Of a stretch of DNA of 20,784 bases, positions 8,108 to 15,132 are shown one piece after another. The notes under the pieces were generated by a model. It did not search any database. It was not told the origin of the DNA and saw nothing but the letters and a program-made list of their open reading frames with translations. Position 1 is the stretch's first letter, and each line of letters opens with the position of its first letter. Source of the stretch: an uncultured Bacilli bacterium (lineage in GTDB: Bacteria > Bacillota_I > Bacilli_A > RF39 > UBA660). The DNA lies in assembly GCA_947628635.1 (NCBI GenBank), contig CANRAX010000008.1, positions 1-20,784 of the forward strand. Reading direction: 5' to 3'. The position numbers and the translations under genes were made by a program.

Positions 8108-9217
8108 GTGGCAAAGAAAAAAGTTGTTATTGGTATGAGTGGTGGTGTAGATTCCTCAGTTGCAGCTATTGTTTTGCAAAAACAGGGGTATGAAGTTATT
8201 GGCCTTTTTATGCGTAATTGGGATTCTATGGCTGATGGCGAATTTGATGGTGCACCTACAACAGATTTAGGAATTTGTCCACAAGAAGTTGATTATAATG
8301 ATGCTTTGGCAGTGTGTGAAAAGTTAGGTATTCCCTTATATAGAAAGGATTTTATTAAAGAATATTGGGACTATGTTTTTACATATTTTCTTGATGAATT
8401 AAAAAAAGGTCGAACTCCAAATCCTGATATAATGTGTAATAAATACATTAAATTTGATATGTTTGTAAAAGAAGCAAAGAAGTTAGGTGCTGATTATATT
8501 GCTACTGGGCATTATGCAAGACTTAAAGATGGTAAACTTTTAAGAGCAGTTGATAGAAATAAGGATCAGACATATTTCTTATGTCAGGTAAGTAAAGAAC
8601 AATTTGAAAATGTGTTATTTCCAATAGGTGATATGGTAAAAAGTGATGTTCGAAAAATAGCTCTTGAATATGATTTAGTTACAGCTAAGAAAAAGGATTC
8701 AACTGGTATCTGTTTTATTGGTGAAAGAAATTTTGCTAATTTTTTAAAAAATTATTTGCCTAATCAGCCTGGTGATATTGTTAATATTGAAACTAATGAA
8801 ATTTTAGGTAAACATATTGGACTTATGAATTATACAATAGGTCAACGACGAGGCTTAAACATTGGTGGAACAGATGAAAGAATGTTTGTTGTGGGTAAAA
8901 ATTTAGAAAAAAATATCTTATATGTTTGCCTTGGCGAAGATAACGATTATTTAATTAGTGATAGTTGTGTTGTTGAAGATTTGAATTATTTAGGTAGTGA
9001 AAAAGTTACAGAATGTACGTGTAAATTTCGTTACCGTCAGGAAGATGTATCAGTTAATTTGGAATGGCATGATAAAGACTTAATTGTAAGATATGCCCAA
9101 GGTGTTAAAGCAGTTACCCCTGGACAAGCGTGTGTATTTTATTTAGGTGATGAATGCCTTGGCGGTGGAATAATTAAGGAAGTCAGAAAAAATGATAAAA
9201 AACTATGGTATTTGTAG
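8108..9217 (+). CDS. mnmA: tRNA-specific 2-thiouridylase MnmA
   Basis: 369 residues. It places the 2-thio group on uridine 34 of Lys, Glu and Gln tRNAs, using ATP to adenylate the base and sulfur relayed from a cysteine desulfurase. Seen: the PP-loop SGGVDSS at 11-17, the catalytic cysteines Cys110 (PNPDIMCN) and Cys202 (STGICFIGER), ATGHYAR at 132-138, GQRRGLN, and the C-terminal beta-barrel with PGQACVFY. The GTG start follows AAAGAGGTGAT directly; no ATG is available before residue 10. It has its own promoter and ends in a strong terminator. In Bacillus mnmA also lies near rarA. All catalytic residues are present. Confidence 0.97.
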   Translation: MAKKKVVIGMSGGVDSSVAAIVLQKQGYEVIGLFMRNWDSMADGEFDGAPTTDLGICPQEVDYNDALAVCEKLGIPLYRKDFIKEYWDYVFTYFLDELKKGRTPNPDIMCNKYIKFDMFVKEAKKLGADYIATGHYARLKDGKLLRAVDRNKDQTYFLCQVSKEQFENVLFPIGDMVKSDVRKIALEYDLVTAKKKDSTGICFIGERNFANFLKNYLPNQPGDIVNIETNEILGKHIGLMNYTIGQRRGLNIGGTDERMFVVGKNLEKNILYVCLGEDNDYLISDSCVVEDLNYLGSEKVTECTCKFRYRQEDVSVNLEWHDKDLIVRYAQGVKAVTPGQACVFYLGDECLGGGIIKEVRKNDKKLWYL

Positions 9218-9247
9218 TTTTAAGCAATAATTTTAAAGTGAACTATA

Positions 9248-9278
9248 AAAAAAGATGTTGAAATTTCAGCATCTTTTT
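9248..9278. terminator. Bidirectional terminator between mnmA and the arginase-like gene
   Basis: AAAGATGTTG (9251-9260) pairs with CAGCATCTTT (9267-9276), one G-T wobble, loop AAATTT. It is followed by five T on the plus strand and by seven T when read on the minus strand, so it can end both convergent transcripts. Confidence 0.85.
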
Positions 9279-9322
9279 GTGTTAATAAGCTATAAGACAT
9301 TTATTAATTTTATATTTAAAAT

Positions 9323-10222
9323 TTAATAAACAGTTTTGACAAATTTTCCCTTATTATCAGCGGCTCTAATCATTTGAGCTAAAAGGTTCAAAGCAATTTG
9401 TTCAGTCTTTCTGTTACTATCACGTAATGGATTAAATTCGACCAAATCATAAGAGATAACCTCTTTCATATGTTTTATTATTTGCTCATTTATTTTCATA
9501 ATATCATCTTCCGTTAATCCATCGAACTCAGGAACTGAAACACCTGATGAAATATCAGGATCGAGAATATCGAGACTATAACAAATATGAATTCCTTTGG
9601 TTTTGAAACCAGCAATATTAAAAGCTTCTTCCATTATAGTTTCAACACCTTTTTCTAAAATATCCTCTGTTGAAAAAACGGTTACTCCAGAATATTTTAA
9701 AATTTCTTTTTCTCTAGACTCAATATTTCTAGCTCCAACAATAACTGTTCTTGATGTTTGAATTGGCTTACCATCGTGATAAACAGCCATTTCTTGATTA
9801 TAGCCATTTATAGTAGCTAAAGCTAAACCATGAAGATTCCCAGTTGTAGTAGATTCAAAAGTATTGTAATTAGCATGAGAACTTATCCAAATTATACCAA
9901 TATCGGGATTTATTTTAGCTGAAGCTAAGGCACTGGCAGTAGAAACAGAAGCATCACCACCAATTAAAATAGGAAAGTAAGCATCCTTAATTTTTTCAGT
10001 CATTGATTTATAAAGATTGGTATTAAATTTTTCAACTTCATATTCATTTTTTCGACGGTCAGAAAGATTACGACTTTTTAAAATATTTGCATCTTGAGTA
10101 AATTGTAAACTTTCACCTTTATAAAAATCTTTTAAATCATTCATTAATTGAACTGGTCCAAGATGGGCCCCATCGATATGAACGCCTAAATCACTACCAG
10201 CTCCAAAGATTATTGTTTTCAA
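9323..10222 (-). CDS. Arginase/ureohydrolase-family protein with a depleted metal site
   Basis: 299 residues, the usual arginase length and fold signature. Motifs can be aligned, but the manganese ligands are mostly replaced. GGDHS is GGDAS (Ala91); DAHAD is SSHAN (Ser114, His116 kept, Asn118); SxDxDxxDP is SLDILDP (Asp218 kept, Leu220 in the place of the next Asp). Substrate-side residues Asn120, His131 and Glu262 (VEFNP) remain. So the enzyme is probably inactive as a classical two-manganese ureohydrolase and may bind a ligand or regulate. The longer reading from GTG 10231 uses the ribosome-binding site AAGGTGAT as coding sequence; TTG 10222, four bases after that site, is the better start. 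It is a single gene, convergent to mnmA. The reading frame is intact and normal in length, so it is not a decaying pseudogene. Confidence 0.85.
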   Translation of the reverse strand: MKTIIFGAGSDLGVHIDGAHLGPVQLMNDLKDFYKGESLQFTQDANILKSRNLSDRRKNEYEVEKFNTNLYKSMTEKIKDAYFPILIGGDASVSTASALASAKINPDIGIIWISSHANYNTFESTTTGNLHGLALATINGYNQEMAVYHDGKPIQTSRTVIVGARNIESREKEILKYSGVTVFSTEDILEKGVETIMEEAFNIAGFKTKGIHICYSLDILDPDISSGVSVPEFDGLTEDDIMKINEQIIKHMKEVISYDLVEFNPLRDSNRKTEQIALNLLAQMIRAADNKGKFVKTVY

Positions 10223-10517
10223 AACTATCACCTTAAATAATTTTAACGTAAAAGTAAAATTATATCAAGGCAAACACTTTAACTTTAAAATTTTTTACTG
10301 TATAATTTAAAGTAGTTGTTTAATATTAAAAATTAGAAGAATTTTATCCTAAGGTAGAGGTTGAAAATTAATATCCTTATCTATGAAATAATATGTGTGA
10401 AGAACTTACAGTTTGTTCTAATAAAGACAAAGTAATAGACTAATTAGGTAAAATGTCGAATTTTATTAAGCTATTTTTAACAAGTTATGTGTTATACTTG
10501 AATAAAGTAGGTGAATT
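10223..10517. other. Intergenic region with two promoter-like sites and no clear gene
   Basis: TATAAT at 10301-10306 has a poor -35 (TTTAAC, 10278-10283, 17-base spacer). A second site at 10490-10498 serves the next gene. A transcript from about 10313 would have a leader of some 200 bases; I found no known riboswitch, no strong hairpin terminator and only a 16-codon ORF without a ribosome-binding site (10393-10443). Confidence 0.4.
10490..10498 (+). promoter_or_regulatory. Extended -10 promoter of the gene at 10518
   Basis: TGTTATACT is an extended -10 (TG-n-TATACT) 20 bases before the ATG; there is no good -35. The same nine bases occur in the 6S RNA promoter at 11973-11981. Confidence 0.55.
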
Positions 10518-11135
10518 ATGAAAAAAACAAATCCCCCTAAAATAAAGAAAAATAACTCTACTTACATTATAAATAACATTAATAAAATTAAAGAAAACGA
10601 AAAAAAACTTCTTTTTCTTAATGTTATTTTAATGATTCTAGTAATTGTTTTAGTTAGTTATGTAACGGTATTTGCTGTTGGTAAAAATAATATATTTGAT
10701 TCTTTAAGCGTTTCTAGATACGTTACGCATGAAAAGACAGTTAATATAATTTCTAGTAAATTATTTTTAGATAAATCGCTTATAGTTAAAGATTCTTTGG
10801 GTATTAAGAAAACACCTTACAAGTTTAAAATTGTTAATAAAAAGAAAGAAAAAATATCTTATAAAGTCATATTAGATAAAGACACAGAAGTTATTAAAGA
10901 AGAAAAATGTCAAGATGAAGTTGTTGATTTAGATACTTTAAAGTATAGTCTTGATGGAGAAAATATTCTTAGTTTAAGAAATAATTATGTTAATGGTAAG
11001 TACGTACTTATGAAAGGAGAAATACCCGGACTTACTTCATTAGAGTATAATCTTTATATTTGGATTAATAACAGCTTATTAAAAGATAAAAATAAAAGCC
11101 ATTTTCATGGCTTACTAGTTCTAGAAGAAGACTAG
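10518..11135 (+). CDS. Single-pass, surface-exposed protein of unknown function
   Basis: 205 residues. A basic cytosolic N-terminus of about 30 residues precedes one transmembrane segment at 31-54; the remaining 150 residues should be extracellular and look beta-rich, ending YNLYIWINNS...HFHG...VLEE. This general shape recalls the beta-sandwich surface proteins of the TasA/camelysin type, but no signature is clear enough to assign it. GTAGGTGA sits just before the ATG. The stop TAG is shared, on the other strand, with the stop of the convergent hydrolase gene. Confidence 0.72.
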   Translation: MKKTNPPKIKKNNSTYIINNINKIKENEKKLLFLNVILMILVIVLVSYVTVFAVGKNNIFDSLSVSRYVTHEKTVNIISSKLFLDKSLIVKDSLGIKKTPYKFKIVNKKKEKISYKVILDKDTEVIKEEKCQDEVVDLDTLKYSLDGENILSLRNNYVNGKYVLMKGEIPGLTSLEYNLYIWINNSLLKDKNKSHFHGLLVLEED

Positions 11136-11142
11136 TTTTTTT
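11114..11142 (+). terminator. Terminator embedded in the 3' end of the gene
   Basis: ACTAGT (11114-11119) pairs with ACTAGT (11131-11136), with extra TTCT/AGAA pairing inside across a bulge, followed by T7 (11136-11142). The hairpin includes the last codons and the stop codon. The minus strand after its own stop has no matching T-run. Confidence 0.5.
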
Positions 11143-11899
11143 CATTTAAAAAATTATCTATAATATTATTTATGGTAATTGGAGCATCTAAATAAGCAAA
11201 GTGACCACAAGTAGGTAGAACTATTAAATATGAATTTGTAATTAATTTTTTGATTTTAAAAGCATCTTTTAAAGGCGTAACATTATCTTTTTTGCCCCAT
11301 AAAATTAAAGTTGAACATTTAATATTTTTAAAATATATTTTCAAATCTTTATTAACAATATTTTTAAAAGTAGTTCGCATTACAACCGGAAGATTGTTAT
11401 AATCAGGAGAACCAAAGAAATGAAGAAGTTTTTGCAGATAATATTCTTGCTTTAACTTTGGAAGTAGCTTTATACATTTTTTTAAAATTTTATAAGTTTT
11501 TTCTTTTATAAATCGTTTTATTGTCTTTCTTGGCTTAATACCGGCTACGTCAATTAATAAAATTTTAGTGATTTTTACATCATAATAACCCGATAGTAAT
11601 GCAGTTATTCGGCCACCAAAAGAATGAGCAATTATGTAAGGATTAGTAATATTTTCTTCTTCCATAAAATCTTTTATAATTTTGGCATAATCATAAATGT
11701 TTAACGTTTTTGTAGGAATAGGACTATTGCCAAAACCCGGATAGTCTACGATGTAAACAGTATAATCTTTTTTTAAATAATTTATTATATTCCTAAAGGA
11801 AGCACGAGTGTTACCCCAACCAGGTAAAATTAAAATAGTATTAGGACTATTCCCATATTTTTCATAGTAAATTGATATATCTTGAGTATTATAAAACAT
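11132..11899 (-). CDS. Alpha/beta hydrolase
   Basis: 255 residues with the complete catalytic set: nucleophile Ser93 in AHSFGG, acid Asp205 in WGKKDNVTP, and His233 in CGHFAYLD. The oxyanion-hole motif PGWGNT is at 26-31, and YPGFGNS at 53-59 is the usual second loop. The basic cap region (about 120-185) is lysine-rich. There is no signal peptide, so it is cytosolic. Esterases, lipases and C-C hydrolases share these motifs and the substrate cannot be told. AGGTGAT six bases before the ATG supports the start. It is monocistronic, divergent from the 6S RNA gene and convergent with the anchored protein gene; their stop codons are the two strands of one CTAG. Confidence 0.88.
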   Translation of the reverse strand: MFYNTQDISIYYEKYGNSPNTILILPGWGNTRASFRNIINYLKKDYTVYIVDYPGFGNSPIPTKTLNIYDYAKIIKDFMEEENITNPYIIAHSFGGRITALLSGYYDVKITKILLIDVAGIKPRKTIKRFIKEKTYKILKKCIKLLPKLKQEYYLQKLLHFFGSPDYNNLPVVMRTTFKNIVNKDLKIYFKNIKCSTLILWGKKDNVTPLKDAFKIKKLITNSYLIVLPTCGHFAYLDAPITINNIIDNFLNEKN

Positions 11900-11952
11900 A
11901 TTTATATCACCTATGGTAATTTATGCCTAGAATAAAATATCGTGAAAGGTCT

Positions 11953-11981
11953 TGTTAAAAAGGATTATAATATGTTATACT
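11953..11981 (+). promoter_or_regulatory. Promoter of the 6S-like RNA
   Basis: TTGTTA (11953-11958), a 17-base spacer and TATACT (11976-11981), with TG at 11973-11974 making an extended -10. The expected start is near 11988. Confidence 0.75.
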
Positions 11982-11987
11982 TAAATT

Positions 11988-12168
11988 GTCAGAAGGATGC
12001 GAAACCTGACCAATTTAAAACCGACTAAAATAACGATACGGGAGTTTTGATCAGCTATCGGTGTTGAATACTTATTTAATTAAGGATCCTAATGGTAGCG
12101 TAAGGACACCCACCTGTACATGTGACAGGTTTTATCGTTGTCAGAACGCTCTATTCTGACTTTTTTTT
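11988..12168 (+). ncRNA. ssrS: Probable 6S RNA
   Basis: About 180 bases between a strong promoter and an intrinsic terminator, with no reading frame: the size of 6S RNA, which binds the housekeeping RNA polymerase by imitating an open promoter. A rod can be drawn: GTCAGAA (11988-11994) with TTCTGAC (12154-12160), CTGAC (12006-12010) with GTCAG (12140-12144), AACGATA (12032-12038) with TATCGTT (12133-12139), and an apical GGTGT (12060-12064) with ACACC (12106-12110). On the 3' side, ACCTGT/ACAGGT (12112-12130) forms the small hairpin expected beside the central bubble, and GACACCCACC just before it resembles what I remember of Firmicute 6S RNAs. In Bacillus the 6S gene lies near tcdA and rarA, both in this window. 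A riboswitch for the downstream gene is the alternative. Confidence 0.65.
12140..12168 (+). terminator. Terminator of the 6S-like RNA
   Basis: GTCAGAA (12140-12146) and TTCTGAC (12154-12160) with a seven-base loop, followed by eight T. Confidence 0.9.
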
Positions 12169-12279
12169 GTCAAAAATTTGAAGAATTAAAAAAATAATAG
12201 CTTAAAATTATGATTAATACTTTTTCATTAGTAAAATTATTTTAAAGGCTTTAAAAATGATTCTGTACTACTGATCAAC

Positions 12280-12308
12280 TTGCTTGTAAAAAGAAAATAT
12301 GTTAAACT
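12280..12308 (+). promoter_or_regulatory. Promoter of the L,D-transpeptidase gene
   Basis: TTGCTT (12280-12285), a 17-base spacer and TAAACT (12303-12308), with TG at 12300-12301 as an extended -10. It lies after the RNA terminator, so the gene does not depend on read-through. Confidence 0.6.
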
Positions 12309-12329
12309 ACACTAGTAGAGGATGATTAT

Positions 12330-13778
12330 ATGAATGGTATTAATTTCTGTACTAACAATAATGTTTTAAAAATCCTTCATACTATTTTAAAATTTCTTGA
12401 TTTGATTTGTATGGTGGTACCTATTATTTTAATTGTTTTATTAATAATAGATATCTGTAAAAACGTTGTTAGTAATGATGATTCAGAGCAAAGAAAGAAT
12501 TTAATCACAGCCTTTAAAAGAATTATTTATTGTGTATTAATCTTTTTTGTGCCCGTAATAGTTAACGTCATTTCCCATGCTTTGGGCGACTTGGGTGTTG
12601 ACTATGCTTCTTGTATTGAAAATGCTAGAAACTATAAAGAAAGTGCTGAAATTAATAGTAATTTTAATCCATCTCCATCATCCAGTAGTTCAACAAATAA
12701 CTCCAATAATAAACCTAACAATAGCTCATCTTCAAATAATAGTTCATCTAATAACACAACCAATAAAAAATCAGAAGTTACTAAAATTGTTCTTAATATG
12801 AATAGAGCAACCATAGGAGAAAGATCTAATGTTGTAAGCCGTGGAAAAACTTATACTAATAATTTAGTAAATTTAAAAGTTACAAACGTTTATCCAACAA
12901 CTGCGAAAAATAAAAAAGTAAAATGGAGTGTTGTTGAAGGAAGTGATAACGTTAAAATAAATCAAAAAGGTCAAGTTCGAGGCCGAAATGGAGGAACAGC
13001 TATTATAAGAGCTACATCTGTTGATAATCCAAAAGTTTATGCAGAGTGCAAAATAAATATTGTTCATCCTGTTTATGAAAATGTAAAAATAAAAAGTAAA
13101 GTTACCGTAAAGGGAAAATATAATAAAAAGAAATATGTTTTAAAGAAAAATACTAAGGTAGAACTTTTAAATAGTTTAAAAGGACGTAGAAGAGATTACA
13201 GCAATCTAAATTTTAGAATACGTCTAAAAGATGGTACAATTGCTACAATTTCAGGAAAATATTTAGCTTTTCATAGTTATCATATTGATGATGGCTATAA
13301 AGATACTGATTATGAAGATTATATTAATAATAATGGTTTTACTAGCAAAACTAATTACTTGATATGGGTTCAGCAAGGAACACAAAGATTTTTAGTTTTC
13401 CAAAAAAAGAAAAAAAAGTGGGACCTAGTTGAAAACTTTAAAACATCAACAGGCGATGAAGAGGGTAAAAATACAGGAGATAAAGGAGGAAGTACCACTG
13501 TTAAGTTTAATTTACAAGTTCGTTCCTTTCAATCAGTAGAAGGAAGTATGAATGGTCGAATGATTCTTGTTGAATATGAAGATACAGGTGTTTATTTTGG
13601 TAATACAATCCATACAGGATCTCTACCTAAAAATATTTCTGGTGGTAATCCTAGTGAAAATGAACCATCTTCCCATGGCTGCCCTCATTTATCAGCTAGT
13701 TTTAGAAACAAGTTATATGATAAGTATAATGGTGGATCCAGTAATCGATTAGTAGGCTCAAAAGTCATTTACTATTAG
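12330..13778 (+). CDS. Membrane-anchored L,D-transpeptidase with pilin-like two-helix N-terminus and Ig-like domain
   Basis: 482 residues. About 15-42 and 62-86 are two hydrophobic helices joined by a charged loop (NDDSEQRK); with VPII and FFVPVIVN this resembles TrbC/VirB2-type pilin domains. A Ser/Asn-rich linker covers about 107-147. A bacterial Ig-like (Big_2-like) domain follows at about 149-246 (VKWSV, GRNGGTAIIRATS). The C-terminal part (about 340-482) is a YkuD L,D-transpeptidase: YLIWVQQGTQRFLVF, His428 in IHTG, and the active site SSHGCPH with Cys451. It should cross-link or modify peptidoglycan outside the membrane; Pro-His replaces the usual hydrophobic-Arg after HGC. AGAGGATGA precedes the ATG. 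It is followed by a membrane-protein gene ten bases later. Confidence 0.85.
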   Translation: MNGINFCTNNNVLKILHTILKFLDLICMVVPIILIVLLIIDICKNVVSNDDSEQRKNLITAFKRIIYCVLIFFVPVIVNVISHALGDLGVDYASCIENARNYKESAEINSNFNPSPSSSSSTNNSNNKPNNSSSSNNSSSNNTTNKKSEVTKIVLNMNRATIGERSNVVSRGKTYTNNLVNLKVTNVYPTTAKNKKVKWSVVEGSDNVKINQKGQVRGRNGGTAIIRATSVDNPKVYAECKINIVHPVYENVKIKSKVTVKGKYNKKKYVLKKNTKVELLNSLKGRRRDYSNLNFRIRLKDGTIATISGKYLAFHSYHIDDGYKDTDYEDYINNNGFTSKTNYLIWVQQGTQRFLVFQKKKKKWDLVENFKTSTGDEEGKNTGDKGGSTTVKFNLQVRSFQSVEGSMNGRMILVEYEDTGVYFGNTIHTGSLPKNISGGNPSENEPSSHGCPHLSASFRNKLYDKYNGGSSNRLVGSKVIYY

Positions 13779-13788
13779 AGGTGATTCT

Positions 13789-14193
13789 ATGCAAAATAAG
13801 AAAAATTACTTAAAAATTATTGGCTATTTTATATGTATTATTTATGGATTATTCACTTTCAATTATATATATAATCATAATGAGTATTTCGAAAATGCCT
13901 TACCTAAGGTAATGATTACTAGTGCTATTTTCTTTTCTATATTTTTAATTTTAACTTTTATTCTTTTAAAATTTCTTTTAAAGCAACCTAAATGGGAAAA
14001 AAGTTTTACTTCTATAACCATTACTTCTTTTTTATCGTTTACTTTTTATGCCTTATACAGAATTTTCTCTAACAGTTCCTCTTTAAAAATTATGTTTTCC
14101 TTTGGTTTAGAATTTGTAATAGTTAGTTTAGTTCCAGCAATATTTTTATACAGTATGCTTTTATGCATAGGATCTTTTATAAAAAATGATTAA
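13789..14193 (+). CDS. Small four-helix membrane protein of unknown function
   Basis: 134 residues, almost entirely membrane: hydrophobic segments near 9-27, 40-64, 73-91 and 103-129, with short charged ends. There are no conserved polar motifs that I recognise. AGAGGTGAT just before the ATG and a ten-base gap to the transpeptidase stop indicate one operon, so a cell-envelope role is a reasonable guess, but no more. The following 129 bases to the next start hold the next promoter. Confidence 0.72.
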   Translation: MQNKKNYLKIIGYFICIIYGLFTFNYIYNHNEYFENALPKVMITSAIFFSIFLILTFILLKFLLKQPKWEKSFTSITITSFLSFTFYALYRIFSNSSSLKIMFSFGLEFVIVSLVPAIFLYSMLLCIGSFIKND

Positions 14194-14272
14194 TGTATTT
14201 AAAAATAATTTTTGTCCTACCAAAAAGACTTAAAAAAATTAACATATCACCAAGTTATATATTTAAAACACC

Positions 14273-14301
14273 TTGATATTAAGCTTATAGTATGCTATAA
14301 T
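14273..14301 (+). promoter_or_regulatory. Strong promoter of the 14323 gene and tcdA
   Basis: TTGATA (14273-14278), a 17-base spacer and perfect TATAAT (14296-14301), with TG at 14293-14294 (extended -10). An inverted repeat, ATATCA-CC-AAG (14244-14254) with CTTGATAT (14272-14279), has its right arm over the -35 and might be an operator. Confidence 0.8.
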
Positions 14302-14322
14302 AAGGCCTACGGGGTGATGGTG

Positions 14323-15132
14323 ATGTTAATTTTACCAATCGTTAATAGAAATAGAATTATGAATGTTCATATAAAAATTAAGTCAGCCAATAAAATTCGC
14401 ACGGGTGTTTGCTTTTCTGATGCTAAGGAAAGTGAGATAATTGTTAATAGAGAAAAATTTTCTGATTCTATATTCAGCGAATCAAGAGAAATTTCTGCTC
14501 CTATCGAGTTTGTTAGAAGTAAGTCACTTTTATATCCTCGAAAATATTTAGTAACAACAAAGACAGAGTCATCAAGTGATTTGTACGATGTTTATGAAGT
14601 TGCTCAACCACCTAGAAAAGTTAATGATAGTCTAGATAAACTTTACAGTTGTGCTTTAACTGACATGCGTAAAGAAATTCCTGGCAGTAAAAAAGGTCGT
14701 TACATTTCTTTAAAAAAACTTGGAGTTGATGAACCATTAACAGATGAGAAAATTGCTAAGTTACAAAGAATTGTTAAAGAAAACGATACAGAAGAATGGC
14801 CTAAACTTTTTCAACAAGAAGGAATTGCTGATTTAAAAGAAACATTAGATTTTATTAAAAATTTTGAATGCACAGTTATTTCAGATACTACCATTCCTGA
14901 AGAAAGTTTACAAGATGTTTTAAAATCACTTGAAGTTATCAATACGAAAGACTCTAGAAATCTTAGAAATTATTATAATAAAGCATTAACTAATAAAGAA
15001 GTTTATTCTAAAATTTCTTATATTAATAAAATAATTTATAATGAACCTTTAACTTTAATAAAATCAAGTAATGAAAAACAAAAACAATTAATTAAAGTTA
15101 AAGATGAAAGTGAGTTTAAAAATGTGGCCTAG
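14323..15132 (+). CDS. Soluble protein of unknown function, coupled to tcdA
   Basis: 269 residues from ATG 14323. The frame is open further upstream to a TTG at 14212, but that would run across the strong promoter at 14273-14301; GGGGTGAT at 14311-14318 sets the start. In-frame ATG 14317 and GTG 14320 are inside this site. The protein is rich in Lys, Glu and Ser, has no membrane segment, and starts with a short beta-like stretch (MLILPIV...NVHIKIKS) that could be a small domain with a GVCFSD motif. I do not recognise a family. The last 11 bases overlap tcdA, so both are made together, which hints at a link with tRNA modification or simply shared expression. Confidence 0.75.
   Translation: MLILPIVNRNRIMNVHIKIKSANKIRTGVCFSDAKESEIIVNREKFSDSIFSESREISAPIEFVRSKSLLYPRKYLVTTKTESSSDLYDVYEVAQPPRKVNDSLDKLYSCALTDMRKEIPGSKKGRYISLKKLGVDEPLTDEKIAKLQRIVKENDTEEWPKLFQQEGIADLKETLDFIKNFECTVISDTTIPEESLQDVLKSLEVINTKDSRNLRNYYNKALTNKEVYSKISYINKIIYNEPLTLIKSSNEKQKQLIKVKDESEFKNVA

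Noticed and set aside
10393..10443. 16-codon ORF in the intergenic region
   Set aside because: No ribosome-binding site and no conserved features; expected by chance.
11988..12168. Riboswitch (c-di-AMP type or T-box) controlling the transpeptidase
   Set aside because: No T-box sequence or c-di-AMP consensus was found, and the downstream gene has its own promoter after the terminator. Kept only as an alternative to 6S RNA.
12577..13067. Frames in other phases over the transpeptidase linker and Ig-like region
   Set aside because: Low-complexity Ser/Asn codons create open shadows; the main frame has clear domains.
13567..13752. Plus-strand frame inside the transpeptidase catalytic domain
   Set aside because: It overlaps the HGC active-site coding region in another phase.
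14212..14322. N-terminal extension of the 14323 gene from TTG 14212
   Set aside because: It would span a strong promoter; GGGGTGAT fits ATG 14323.
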